This document shows positions 34,105 to 42,856 of a DNA stretch of 64,000 nt, in pieces. The notes under the pieces were generated by a model. The model worked only from the letters and a program-made list of their open reading frames with translations. It did no database searches and had not been told where the DNA came from. Numbering within the stretch: the stretch's first letter is position 1; each line of letters starts with the position of its first letter. The stretch is from Terriglobia bacterium (GTDB lineage: Bacteria; Acidobacteriota; Terriglobia; Terriglobales; Acidobacteriaceae): positions 124,001-188,000 of the forward strand of contig JAIQGL010000011.1 of NCBI GenBank assembly GCA_020072585.1, read 5' to 3'. The position numbers were made by a program, and so were the translations under genes.

Positions 34105-35409
34105 CTAAGCTGCTGTGCCGCTACCGGCATCGACGGTGATTAACTGGCTCGGTGTAGCGTCCCTCTGGCTTCCTTCGGCAAGTTTGCTTTGTATCATCCT
34201 GGAAGACATCCATCGCATCACCGGTGTAGTCATGCTGGTAGTCGCCAGGGTCATGATGACCATCATGGAAAATATGGTCGGCGAAATGATCTTCAGTTCA
34301 AGCCCGATATTTAAGATAACCAATTCCAGTAAGCCGCGGGTATTCATCAGTGTGCCTAGTCCTGCCGCCTCCCAAGCATTCATCCCCATTAAAAAAGAAG
34401 CTATGCCAGATCCGCTCATTTTCCCCACAGTAGCCACTAGTATGAGGAGAATGGTCCACATCCACAGCCCGGGCCCATGGATCAGAGTAATACTGGTATT
34501 CAAACCATTAACGGCAAAAAACAATGGGAGCAACAACGCCAGCACGATAGTCTCAATCTGGCTTCTCAGGTAACGTACGAGATCATTGTGCTTGGGCATG
34601 ATTGCGCCTGTCAAAAAAGCCCCGAAGAGAGGATGTACGCCAATCCTTTCTGTAAGAAAGGCGGAGATCATGATGAGTATCAGCAAAAGCGCCCATCCGT
34701 CGGTAGAGAGGCCACCCTGCTTCTGGTAAATGCGCTGGAAATATTTGGCGACGGGGCGTACGCCATAAACCATGATCAGACAAAACACCGCTATTCCGCC
34801 TATTGTGGCCAGCAGGCTGTTGATGCCTAACGCGCGCATCAGTATGACAATGAATGCCAGAATGCACCAACCCGTCACGTCGTCGACTGCGGCGCAGGCT
34901 ATGGCGACTGTGCCCAGCCTGGTCTGCATCAGGCCGGTTTCCGAGAGAATGCGAGCGAGCACTGGAAATGCTGTGATGCTCATGGACGCGCCAATGAAAA
35001 GCGTAAAGACCGTGAACGATACGGTATGTTCCGCAAAGCGAGGGTAAAGATAAATGCACAGAACAGCCCCGCAGAAAAATGGAATCGTGATGCTGGCATG
35101 GCTGGCCAATACCACGGCGTGCCCAGCGCGCCTCAATTCCCCCATGTCGATATTCAGGCCAACCACAAATAAAAAAATGATCAGACCGATTTGGCTCAGC
35201 ACATTTAAGTTTCCAATACTGGATGGAGGAAACAGCCAAAGGTACCATGATGGGGCGAGCCAGCCGAAAAGCGACGGCCCCAGGAGAATCCCTGCCACAA
35301 TTTCTCCGATGACTCTTGTTTGCCCAGTGAGTCGAGCCAGCTTGCCCGTGGCCCAACACATCGTCAAGATAACAACAATCTGCAACATCAATCTGGATAC
35401 TGGGTTCAT
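34105..35409 (-). CDS. Cation:proton antiporter (CPA2 / KefB-like)
   Basis: A 434-residue integral membrane protein with about 12 hydrophobic segments. Signature stretches are GEIVAGILLGPSLFGWL, IFLFVVGLNIDMGELR and AIACAAVDDVTGW (the ion-binding Asp pair). The soluble KTN/TrkA domain of Kef proteins is absent. It exchanges Na+ or K+ for H+ across the inner membrane. In biosynthetic clusters such antiporters can serve resistance or pH balance; export of the product is only a guess. It is encoded 15 bases after the lipocalin-like gene. Confidence 0.9.
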   Translation of the reverse strand: MNPVSRLMLQIVVILTMCWATGKLARLTGQTRVIGEIVAGILLGPSLFGWLAPSWYLWLFPPSSIGNLNVLSQIGLIIFLFVVGLNIDMGELRRAGHAVVLASHASITIPFFCGAVLCIYLYPRFAEHTVSFTVFTLFIGASMSITAFPVLARILSETGLMQTRLGTVAIACAAVDDVTGWCILAFIVILMRALGINSLLATIGGIAVFCLIMVYGVRPVAKYFQRIYQKQGGLSTDGWALLLILIMISAFLTERIGVHPLFGAFLTGAIMPKHNDLVRYLRSQIETIVLALLLPLFFAVNGLNTSITLIHGPGLWMWTILLILVATVGKMSGSGIASFLMGMNAWEAAGLGTLMNTRGLLELVILNIGLELKIISPTIFSMMVIMTLATTSMTTPVMRWMSSRMIQSKLAEGSQRDATPSQLITVDAGSGTAA

Positions 35410-35424
35410 TGTCTTCCTATGTCA

Positions 35425-35880
35425 CTACTCAGTCGAAAGCGCGCGGAATACGAAAAGGCCACAAACACGGCCGCCTTCCAAATCAAATTCTCCCTCAATT
35501 ACTTTTGGATCCTCCTTATCTTTGACGCGTCCTTTCATCGATATTTTTCTCTGCCAGACACGATCAGCAGCCGGGAGCGAGGAAGGAAAAAGCAAAATAG
35601 AAGCCATAAAATCGCTTCGCTCTACTGCTCCCTCCCCAATGCGCATGCTGTTCAGATAAAACACGAGATTCTTGCCGGATTGCATGATAGTAATGTCCTG
35701 GAGCGGAATGCCCGATGGCCCGCACCGCGAATCCTCTACAAGTAGCTTCCATGTTCCCTGCAGCCCAGTCGGTGCAGCCACATTCCTTCCATATCTCAAT
35801 ATCCCAACCATCCCGCTCAGGGGGAGTCCAACCAGAAAGATATAGGCCAGGAAAAATCTCAAATTGTTTTTCATATTCAC
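35425..35880 (-). CDS. Exported or membrane-anchored lipocalin-like hypothetical protein
   Basis: A 151-residue protein with an N-terminal hydrophobic segment (FFLAYIFLVGLPLSGMVGIL) acting as signal or anchor. The remainder is beta-rich: LQGTWKLLVEDS looks like the start of a lipocalin-like barrel. No lipobox is clear. It sits between antiporter and sulfotransferase genes. Function unknown. Confidence 0.65.
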   Translation of the reverse strand: MNMKNNLRFFLAYIFLVGLPLSGMVGILRYGRNVAAPTGLQGTWKLLVEDSRCGPSGIPLQDITIMQSGKNLVFYLNSMRIGEGAVERSDFMASILLFPSSLPAADRVWQRKISMKGRVKDKEDPKVIEGEFDLEGGRVCGLFVFRALSTE

Positions 35881-35895
35881 GCCTCTCGCACTCAG

Positions 35896-36492
35896 TTATG
35901 CGGTATTCAGCCGGTATCTTTGCCGGTATAGTGTTCCATCTATGATGGAAGCCATTGACTTGACGTCGCCTCGTCCGATAAACTCCCTCATCCGCATTGC
36001 TTCTTTCAGTGGCTCAGATAATAGGCGATCATGCCAGAGATGAAGAGTTGAGATGTTTTTTTGCTGTTGCAGCCATGTTTGAAATCTCGAAAGCTCGTCC
36101 TGGAACAATTCGATGAGGCGAGCGTTCGGTATATCACTTGCTGCGGCACGGTTCCGACGCAGCATCGCGGATTGAGAAGCGACTACCTCGGCAAGATTTC
36201 GCTGGACTAGCAGAACACGATATCTATAGCGAGGCGGAAGATAATAGGTAAGCCGATAGATTATCTTTATCGCCTTTCCTGTGGCTTCATCCAGCCATAA
36301 AGAGCTGCGGCGGATTTCTTTCACCGCTTGCAATTCGAAATAACCATTAGGATTGTCTGTATCAGGTTTTCGCAGGCCGTCGGCCATGACCGGCACGCCC
36401 CCCGCAACAAGCATTTGCATTACAAGGGATGTGCCGGAGCGAGGCAAGCCCGTTACGATGATTATTTCCGTGTCATTGGGTAATGCGGACAT
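35896..36492 (-). CDS. Sulfotransferase family protein (short)
   Basis: A 198-residue P-loop protein. The 5'-phosphosulfate loop TGLPRSGTSLVMQML sits at the N-terminus, GVPVMADGLRKPDTDNPNGY follows, and VLLVQRNLAEVVASQ matches the 3'-phosphate-binding R-x-P/S region. PAPS-dependent sulfotransferases move sulfate to hydroxyl or amino groups. The protein is shorter than typical (250-300), but this subfamily is compact. Together with CysD/CysNC in the same operon it strongly suggests a sulfated product. Confidence 0.85.
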   Translation of the reverse strand: MSALPNDTEIIIVTGLPRSGTSLVMQMLVAGGVPVMADGLRKPDTDNPNGYFELQAVKEIRRSSLWLDEATGKAIKIIYRLTYYLPPRYRYRVLLVQRNLAEVVASQSAMLRRNRAAASDIPNARLIELFQDELSRFQTWLQQQKNISTLHLWHDRLLSEPLKEAMRMREFIGRGDVKSMASIIDGTLYRQRYRLNTA

Positions 36493-36534
36493 GGAGATAG
36501 AAGAACAGCCGCAGCTTGTTCGACGATGATCGGG

Positions 36535-37122
36535 TTAGCTCCCGATTTTATAACGCATGATGGGGCGCTTGGCAGATCTGCGGGCGGCAACATGGAAACC
36601 CGCCCGTTTGAAGGCAGGAGAAAGCCCGGTCCAGACGAATGCATCGGGAAGCTTCTGCTCTTTCAGGTCTTGGGGATACCCTTCCACGATTTTTCCGCCT
36701 TGTTTGCGCACCAAATCCACGGCGGCTTTGATCAATTGCGAGCTGACGCCTTTATTCCGGTATGGCTTGGCAATGAATATGCATGAGATTGACCATACGG
36801 ACTGGGAATCGATGGGGGCAAAAATACGCGATCGAGCCAGAGCAGGATATCGTTCCCTGGGAGCAACAGCGCACCATCCTACGGCTCGTTCTCCGTCAAA
36901 GGCCAGGATTCCAGGAGCAGGCCCGGATGCCACGATGCGCTTCATGCTCTCACGATTGCGCTCTCCTTTATTTGCATTGAATTCCGCCCGTGACAGCCTC
37001 CATGACATGCACCAGCAGCCCCCGCAAGCGCCGCGCTGGCCAAAAAGGCTTTCAAAATCCTTCCATAACTCCTTTGTCAGCGGTTTGAATGTCAACGTCG
37101 AAGTCGTTTTGGGGGAGGGCAT
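36535..37122 (-). CDS. GNAT-family N-acetyltransferase
   Basis: A 195-residue GNAT of the GGCWCM subgroup: RGACGGCWCMSWRLSR near residue 30, then AVGWCAVAPRERYP, ISCIFIAKPYRNKGVSSQLI (acetyl-CoA loop) and a C-terminal VWTGLSPAFKRAGF. It would transfer an acyl group from acyl-CoA to an amine, either as tailoring or self-protection. It is the first gene of the right-to-left segment below the divergent gene at 37,347. Confidence 0.88.
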   Translation of the reverse strand: MPSPKTTSTLTFKPLTKELWKDFESLFGQRGACGGCWCMSWRLSRAEFNANKGERNRESMKRIVASGPAPGILAFDGERAVGWCAVAPRERYPALARSRIFAPIDSQSVWSISCIFIAKPYRNKGVSSQLIKAAVDLVRKQGGKIVEGYPQDLKEQKLPDAFVWTGLSPAFKRAGFHVAARRSAKRPIMRYKIGS

Positions 37123-37346
37123 CTATAAGTTCCTTATGTGAACGTGCGTGCTTTTCAAACACTTATCATAGATGATCGGGTTGCGTTTACAAGCAAGCGC
37201 ATTGTTCCCACGCAGCCAGAGTCCCCTCGTCCAGTTTTGTATGACTTACTATTTTTATCGCTCCTTAAAGCTAATATTAATGATAAATACAAATAGTGTT
37301 CGTCAGATAGAGAAGATAGGTTAGTATCATGCTTAAGGAGCGTAGC

Positions 37347-37670
37347 ATGTACATTGATTTCTCTTTATATGATCTGAATAGCGCAGCCAAAGATGACTTT
37401 ATCAATCAGGCAAAAGCGCTGCTTGCATCGCGCAGCATAAGTATAGAAATAAAGTCCACCAAGAGCGGCAATGAGGGTATAACTGTTTACGATGATCATG
37501 GCAGGCATTTTGAATATCCTATTGGAAAAGGAGTCCCCACTCCCTCGGACTTTGTCGATTGGCTCGAGAAGCTTGCCATTATGCCAAGAGCTTTGCCCAC
37601 GCCTTCTCCCGTATCTCCCGACGAGGAACGGGTACTCCTGAAGCGTTTGACCGAGCTTGGATATTTATAA
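37347..37670 (+). CDS. Small hypothetical protein, opposite to the operon
   Basis: A 107-residue protein. ATG 37347 is preferred to 37329 because AAGGAG lies 7 bases upstream. No family is recognised: an N-terminal alpha/beta part (NQAKALLASRSISIEI, TVYDDHGRHFEYPIGKG) then Pro-rich residues and a helical end. It is the only plus-strand gene inside the minus-strand operon, with its own AT-rich upstream region (37,123-37,328). A regulator or late insertion is possible. Confidence 0.6.
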   Translation: MYIDFSLYDLNSAAKDDFINQAKALLASRSISIEIKSTKSGNEGITVYDDHGRHFEYPIGKGVPTPSDFVDWLEKLAIMPRALPTPSPVSPDEERVLLKRLTELGYL

Positions 37671-37689
37671 ACATTTCGCGCTTTGATGA

Positions 37690-37781
37690 AGCCAAGCCAC
37701 CTGAGAACCTGTAGGTGAGAATCGGAAAATCAACTCACCCCAAGGATAAGCTATGAGCCTGCTCGATAAGATGGCTTGGCT
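37690..37781. terminator. Nested inverted repeats between convergent genes
   Basis: AGCCAAGCCA at 37690-37699 is perfectly complementary to TGGCTTGGCT at 37772-37781. Inside lies GGTGAG (37714-37719) opposite CTCACC (~37733). Lying between convergent gene ends, it may act as a bidirectional terminator or a structured RNA; no long T-run follows. Confidence 0.5.
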
Positions 37782-37797
37782 GTCACCCTCCATCCGG

Positions 37798-39057
37798 CTA
37801 GAAATCTACCGGAAGCGTTCGCAAACCGCGGAAATTGAAATGTTCCCGCCACACAGGGCTCTTCGTCCCTAACCGAATTCCAGGCAACCGCTGCAAAGCA
37901 AGCTGGATTGCGATTTCGGCTTGCGTGCACGCCAGTGAGGCCCCCAAGCAGGCATGAGCTCCATTGCCGAAAGTGGTATGCCTTTTGGCATTTTTGCGAG
38001 TTATATCCAATATATCGGGGTTGGCGAATTGCGCCGGATCACGGTTTGCGGCGCCGAGGCCGACGATAATGCGTTGCCCTTTTTTGATTTTGTAACCGTG
38101 GAGCTCAAGATCCTCCCGTGCGGCTCGATCATGCCTCATGACAGGGCTTTCATAGCGGAGAAATTCGCTGACCGCGCTGCCGATCAATTCCGGCTTCTTT
38201 TTAAGCAAGGCCATCTGATCGGGGTTCTTGAGCAGTGAAAACATGCCGGAGCCGATCAGGTTTACGGTTGAATCGTGGCCAGCGAAAAGAATCATGATGC
38301 CGGTAGCGAGAAGCTGGTCTTCGGTAAGAACTCTTCCTTCCTCCTCGGCGCGAATCAGGCTGCCTAGAATGTTGTCCTTGGGGTTGGCGCGGTTTTCATT
38401 GACCACCGTGCGCAGATATTCGGTCATATCGTTCACGGTCTGGATCATGTTGTCGAGCACTTCAACTTTTGCCGGGCCCACCTCGAAAAAGGTGGAAATG
38501 TTTTTCGACCATGAACTGAGGACGACATGGCTGTCTTCCGGCATCCCGAACAATTCTCCGATCACTCGCACTGGAAGCGGATGCGCGAACTGCTTCACGA
38601 AATCCATGTGCCCGTCCTCTTGAACGGCATCCAGCAATTCGTTTGCGATCTGTTCGATCCGTGGCCGCATGTTGTCCATGGCCCGCGGTGTAAATGCCTT
38701 GCTGAGCAGCACCCGCAAATGGTGGTGCTCGGGATCATCGAGATTCAGCACCCATAAGAGCAGGAACCGGTCGATAGGTGCCATTTTCTCGCGCAACTGC
38801 GGTGAAAGCTGGGCTGTTCCGATCGCCCGTCGCATGGCATTGGACAACCTCGGGTCTTTCAAGGCAGCCATCACGTCATCATAGCGAGTCAGAATCCAGG
38901 CATTCAGAACCTGGCTCCAATGCACAGGTTCTGAGTATCGCAGCATGTGATAAAGGGGATGCGGGTTGAAGAAGATTTCCGGCGAGACCAAGCCATAAGG
39001 GTCGCGCGCGTCTATGTTCGTTGCCGACATGTCATAAATTTTCGGTGAAGCTGCCAT
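37798..39057 (-). CDS. Cytochrome P450
   Basis: About 419 residues from ATG 39057 (GAGGAGAAATGT upstream); longer frames lack a ribosome site. It has a complete class I P450 signature: I-helix AGHDSTVNL, ExxR in EFLRYESP, and heme Cys loop FGNGAHACLGASLA. It is soluble, CYP107-like in style, and hydroxylates or couples small molecules with an electron supply from ferredoxin. No ferredoxin gene lies in the island. It follows the BtrH-like gene by 14 bases in the operon, so it probably tailors the product. Confidence 0.96.
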   Translation of the reverse strand: MAASPKIYDMSATNIDARDPYGLVSPEIFFNPHPLYHMLRYSEPVHWSQVLNAWILTRYDDVMAALKDPRLSNAMRRAIGTAQLSPQLREKMAPIDRFLLLWVLNLDDPEHHHLRVLLSKAFTPRAMDNMRPRIEQIANELLDAVQEDGHMDFVKQFAHPLPVRVIGELFGMPEDSHVVLSSWSKNISTFFEVGPAKVEVLDNMIQTVNDMTEYLRTVVNENRANPKDNILGSLIRAEEEGRVLTEDQLLATGIMILFAGHDSTVNLIGSGMFSLLKNPDQMALLKKKPELIGSAVSEFLRYESPVMRHDRAAREDLELHGYKIKKGQRIIVGLGAANRDPAQFANPDILDITRKNAKRHTTFGNGAHACLGASLACTQAEIAIQLALQRLPGIRLGTKSPVWREHFNFRGLRTLPVDF

Positions 39058-39071
39058 ACATTTCTCCTCGA

Positions 39072-40112
39072 CTAAGCTGATGAACTGGGAATTGCCGTTT
39101 TCAAGCGGAGGGACAAAAGATGCTCGCTGCATTTCTTGACTGCGGGCGCAAGCTTCCATTCCGCGTCAATGGCTGCGGCAATGCAATCAAGAATATGCTG
39201 CCTGCATTTGGATGGGTCTTGGGTCAAGCATTTGATCAGGAGATCGCGCGCTTTTTGCACATATGCAAGCGCCGCATAATATTTGTCTATCTCCACGAGC
39301 AGTGGCCCATCTTCGATATACTTGCCCGCCGTTTTGAGAAAAGCGCACATAAAGACGCGGGAACTTAATTCGCTGCGCAGCAGCAGGCTGGCGACCCGCA
39401 GCCGCTCAATTTGTAAAGCGCGAGAGGCCGTGAATGCCACCGTAAGGCCATTCAGGAATTCGCTCATGGCGCATAATCCATATAAGCCGTCATGGTTTCG
39501 CGCGGAAGATACCGCTTCCTCATACATTGAGATCAGGACTTCTCCCAGCCACAATCCAGGATTGTCCGGCCTTCGCCCGTCCATCTCCAAATGGAACCAT
39601 TCTCCCCGGATTTTACCGCCGGCAAAGACCGGCTCACGCACAGGATCGAGAGGAACTTCTGAGTATCTGGCTGCTTCCAAACAGCGCACAGGAACCGGAC
39701 CGTGATAGGCAGGCGGCCATTCATCTTCAACCAATACCCCCGTGGGATCCAACCCCTGGCGCACAAGAATTGTTCGATGGCTATGAACGCGACCGAATGC
39801 CGGCCGGTAAGGCAGATGAAAGCTATCAACCACTGCAATTGCTGTTTGTCCGGTTGCCAGGAAACTAAAAAGACTGGAACTGCGCGCTCCATCCTGTTGA
39901 ACAATCTTCACGCCGGTACGTGAAGCTATCCGCTCAGAAAATGATAAGACTCCTCCAGGCAAACTATACTCTGTCAGGCTTGCGAGAGATTCTGGAGATG
40001 GTAAAAAGAAGGACCACCGGGCTCCTAGTAAAATTCGCCCATGCATTAACCCGGAAAGCTCCGCTAGTCTATCCAGGTTGAGAAACATGCTGCTTACTGA
40101 TGGCCGTACCAC
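39072..40112 (-). CDS. BtrH-like (BtrH_N / DUF4872) acyltransferase-type protein
   Basis: A 346-residue protein from GTG 40112 (ATG 40088 is an alternative; neither has a strong ribosome site). The middle shows AIAVVDSFHLPYRPAF followed by RVHSHRTILVRQG and VLVEDEWPP, matching the BtrH N-terminal papain-like domain of butirosin biosynthesis. The C-terminal half is helical, as in DUF4872. BtrH moves an acyl group from a carrier protein to an aminoglycoside. Here the usual N-terminal Cys region seems missing, so catalysis is uncertain, and no carrier protein is found nearby. Confidence 0.65.
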   Translation of the reverse strand: MVRPSVSSMFLNLDRLAELSGLMHGRILLGARWSFFLPSPESLASLTEYSLPGGVLSFSERIASRTGVKIVQQDGARSSSLFSFLATGQTAIAVVDSFHLPYRPAFGRVHSHRTILVRQGLDPTGVLVEDEWPPAYHGPVPVRCLEAARYSEVPLDPVREPVFAGGKIRGEWFHLEMDGRRPDNPGLWLGEVLISMYEEAVSSARNHDGLYGLCAMSEFLNGLTVAFTASRALQIERLRVASLLLRSELSSRVFMCAFLKTAGKYIEDGPLLVEIDKYYAALAYVQKARDLLIKCLTQDPSKCRQHILDCIAAAIDAEWKLAPAVKKCSEHLLSLRLKTAIPSSSA

Positions 40113-40120
40113 TGGGTCAC

Positions 40121-40675
40121 CTAAGAATGGAAAAGTGTAATCGCAAACACGTGAAATAGAGGATTAAATCCAAGAGTCAGTTTTTCGACATACATGGGTT
40201 CTTTAAAAGGCATGGAGTGCATCCAAATCACAGGACGCAGCAGGCTCAGCTCATAGTCTCCCGGGTAGTGGAGATGACTGAAGACCAGAGAAGCTGTTCC
40301 CGCGCGTAGAGCCCCTTTATCATCCACCAACCAGCCTTTCGTTCGGACCCATATAGAAATGGTTTTCTCTCCTCTGAATTCAATTTCAAGCTCCTGGTCG
40401 CCCATCTCGCCACAGCAGAGGAAGGCGGCACCGCTGACGGGACATCGAACGGACGAGGGAAGAGTTTGCCCAAGAGACTCCAGATGATCCCCGGTAATGC
40501 TCTTTGGCATGACAAAAAAAGGGATTCCATGCACGGCGACGTTACGCCCTGACGGCATTTCTTCAGCAGGAAAAGAATTTCCCCACGCATTCATGCTCCC
40601 CTCAGTGCGTTCATAATCACAAGTTGCCGCGCAGGCATTGCGATAGGGATGAAGATCGAGGATGCTGTGTTTCAT
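40121..40675 (-). CDS. Beta-sandwich hypothetical protein (galactose-binding-like)
   Basis: A 184-residue beta-rich protein. The pattern GNSFPAEEMPSGR with VHGIPFFVM, followed by a terminal LTLGFNPLFHVFAITL, resembles jelly-roll domains appended to glycoside hydrolases. That suggests carbohydrate or sugar-like ligand binding without a catalytic centre. It is tightly packed between the BtrH-like gene and the TldE-like partner (3-8 base gaps). I would not assign a function. Confidence 0.45.
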   Translation of the reverse strand: MKHSILDLHPYRNACAATCDYERTEGSMNAWGNSFPAEEMPSGRNVAVHGIPFFVMPKSITGDHLESLGQTLPSSVRCPVSGAAFLCCGEMGDQELEIEFRGEKTISIWVRTKGWLVDDKGALRAGTASLVFSHLHYPGDYELSLLRPVIWMHSMPFKEPMYVEKLTLGFNPLFHVFAITLFHS

Positions 40676-40678
40676 CGC

Positions 40679-41656
40679 CTACCAAATCTCCAGGTCGTGT
40701 GCTTTGAGTTCGGTAACCATGGTGGCCGCCCGCCCATAACGGTTGCCCAAAATGGGATCGCATACAACGCCTGGTTCAGGTGGTCTAACCGAGGCGACAG
40801 CCGCGCCGAGCATCTTTTCAGGGCTGGTCTTAATACGGATAGGCGACTCGCCTTTTTCAATGGCGGAAGATGCGCCCAGCACATGAAACTCGCATTCAAA
40901 GTAAGAGTCTGGCCCCGTTCCCAAAGGCAGCGCGCTATCCAGAACGAGCGCTGGCTGGGGCAGCGCTCCATTCTTTCTATGCTGGATGATCAAGCTGCCA
41001 TATTGCATGGGCAATGCCAAAAGGGGCGACGTCCAGGTTTCCGGGTCACACGAGACATAACCGTAAACTCCCATCGCCGCGATTGCCTGAGGAATGCAAT
41101 GAGGAGGATAAGGGGATATGTCTGTTTCAAGGACTGCTATCGGGTTCTCGCTTTCATTTTCGCACCACTGGCTCTCTGGTTTTTCCCTAAGCTCCAGCGT
41201 AAGGCTCAAAATCGCCGAGGGCCCCAGGATCACGGGAAGACTTCCGGGAACCTGCTGGAACGAGATAACGGAAAGGGGCTTCAACTTGCGCACGTCGAGT
41301 AGGTATTGTTCCAGGTGAAGCACCATGCCACACCAGTGCACCAGACAATAAGGATGCTGGCCTGCGTCATGGCGCCTTCCTTTAGACAGGAATTGTTCAC
41401 GGACTTCTCCCGTTTCGATGTATAGATTTTCCGCGCGCGGCAGCGGGATGTGCGCCGCTAACCTTAGCTGCAATCTGCCGGTTGCTCTTTGAAACTTGGC
41501 GGTCGGTCTTGCCGGCGGTATTAGATTTCCGCAAAGGCCATGCTTATTGGCCCTAAGCCGCACTCTGATATTGCGTTCCACCAAAGGGTTGGCCCCATGA
41601 ATAACAGCAGAGATTGTTTCGCGTTCATAGGCAAAGCCTGGCGGGAATCCGTTCAT
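40679..41656 (-). CDS. Partner of TldD-type protease (TldE-like?) or novel protein
   Basis: A 325-residue protein overlapping the upstream TldD-type gene by 4 bases, which mirrors TldD/TldE pairs. The C-terminal half has AVLETDISPYPPHCIPQAIA and YFECEFHVLGASSAIE, beta-rich and without a metal motif. TldE subunits lack the zinc site and pair with TldD. Sequence similarity to TldE is not clear by eye, so the call rests on layout. It may contribute substrate binding to the protease. Confidence 0.45.
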   Translation of the reverse strand: MNGFPPGFAYERETISAVIHGANPLVERNIRVRLRANKHGLCGNLIPPARPTAKFQRATGRLQLRLAAHIPLPRAENLYIETGEVREQFLSKGRRHDAGQHPYCLVHWCGMVLHLEQYLLDVRKLKPLSVISFQQVPGSLPVILGPSAILSLTLELREKPESQWCENESENPIAVLETDISPYPPHCIPQAIAAMGVYGYVSCDPETWTSPLLALPMQYGSLIIQHRKNGALPQPALVLDSALPLGTGPDSYFECEFHVLGASSAIEKGESPIRIKTSPEKMLGAAVASVRPPEPGVVCDPILGNRYGRAATMVTELKAHDLEIW

Positions 41657-42852
41657 GCGACGACTCGGAGCTGTCTAATGAGCAATGCTGGAGATGCAGT
41701 CCCGACATCAAATAAAATCTGGCCGTCCTTACCGCAGAGCGCGTTGTTATAGAAAGTGGAGTTGTTTGCTAAACCGGTCACGCGTAGAAGAAGACCGGCA
41801 TGCTCTTTAATCTGCCCGCCGGTCATGTATTGGCCAGTGCGCTTTCCGTTCCGGATCTGTTCTGCCAGGACAATATCAGCTTCCACGTCCGCACCATTGT
41901 AGATTCCATTGGCCAGCCGAATCAGGTAGATCCCATTGTGGATTGCATCAACCAATTGTTCTTCCGTGCTCTCTCCCGGAACGCATATCAGATTGGAAAA
42001 ACGCGGAAGCACCGGCTTCCACACGCAAGAAAGACGCCCATTCGCTGTAGGCAGGGTGCCCGTCCGCGCGGCCGATCCATAAGAATGAAGCTGCCTGATA
42101 AGGATTCCCTGATGCACCAGATGGGTAGGCCCTAGGCATTTGACATTTTCATCATCCGATTCGTAGTGCGCCGGGCCGCCCGTCTCCAAGGCGTGATCAT
42201 AGGCTGAAACATATTCACTGGCGATCCTTTTTGGCACGAAAGCCCGTTGTCCTGTGGAAAGATGGGCTGCTTCCGCAACATGGCCTATGGCTTCGTGCAG
42301 GAGCACTGCTGCTGCCGCCGGTGATAACACCGCATCAAACGCTCCGGAAGGACAAGCGGTTGCCCGTTCCAGTTTTATGTTTAACTCCCGAAGTTCGCGC
42401 GCGCCATGATCTGAAATCCATTGCAGGCCGTCGCCTCTTCCACTCCAGCCTATCGGGCCACGGACTCCGGTCAGTGTCTCAAGAAATCCAGTGATTCCCC
42501 ACACCGCGAGAGAACGTATCGCGGAGGTGAATGACTCATCCAGAATGGTCCTGTTGCCGGTAACGGCCGTGTAATACAACATGGTGCGTCCCCGGTACGG
42601 CAATACAAGCCGCTTAAGGATCGCGGACGTCTCTGCAATGGACGATTGGTGCTTCGGAGCGTCCAGATCGCATTTCCATGATTGCGGTGGAGGCCCGGAA
42701 AAAAGATCATATTCCCCCCCCTGCTTTGCGCAACCACGGCCGCCGCTGCATTGCAGGAACGTAAAGTCACTGCCATTGTGTCTTTGAAAAGCCGCAAAGC
42801 GTACATTCGTCCATTCGAACAACCGAACTGAAGCTGCCTTTCCGGAACCCAC
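41653..42852 (-). CDS. TldD/PmbA-family metalloprotease
   Basis: A 399-residue protein with the TldD zinc site HEAIGHVAEA (HExxxH), then AEAAHLSTGQRAFVPKRIAS. The usual TldD C-terminal part follows: NGIYLIRLANGIYNG, QYMTGGQIKEHAG, and a terminal CGKDGQILFDVGTASPALLI. TldD/TldE cleave unfolded peptides and remove leader or scaffold peptides in microcin B17, PQQ and other pathways. In this operon it sits beside two radical SAM genes, hinting at peptide processing, although no precursor gene is evident. The N-terminus is shorter and more divergent than typical TldD (480 aa). Confidence 0.85.
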   Translation of the reverse strand: MGSGKAASVRLFEWTNVRFAAFQRHNGSDFTFLQCSGGRGCAKQGGEYDLFSGPPPQSWKCDLDAPKHQSSIAETSAILKRLVLPYRGRTMLYYTAVTGNRTILDESFTSAIRSLAVWGITGFLETLTGVRGPIGWSGRGDGLQWISDHGARELRELNIKLERATACPSGAFDAVLSPAAAAVLLHEAIGHVAEAAHLSTGQRAFVPKRIASEYVSAYDHALETGGPAHYESDDENVKCLGPTHLVHQGILIRQLHSYGSAARTGTLPTANGRLSCVWKPVLPRFSNLICVPGESTEEQLVDAIHNGIYLIRLANGIYNGADVEADIVLAEQIRNGKRTGQYMTGGQIKEHAGLLLRVTGLANNSTFYNNALCGKDGQILFDVGTASPALLIRQLRVVA

Positions 42853-42856
42853 AGCG

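Noticed and set aside
37347-37670. Possibility that this small gene is a RiPP precursor for the radical SAM enzymes
   Set aside because: At 107 residues it has no Cys, no leader/core division and lies on the opposite strand with its own promoter region.
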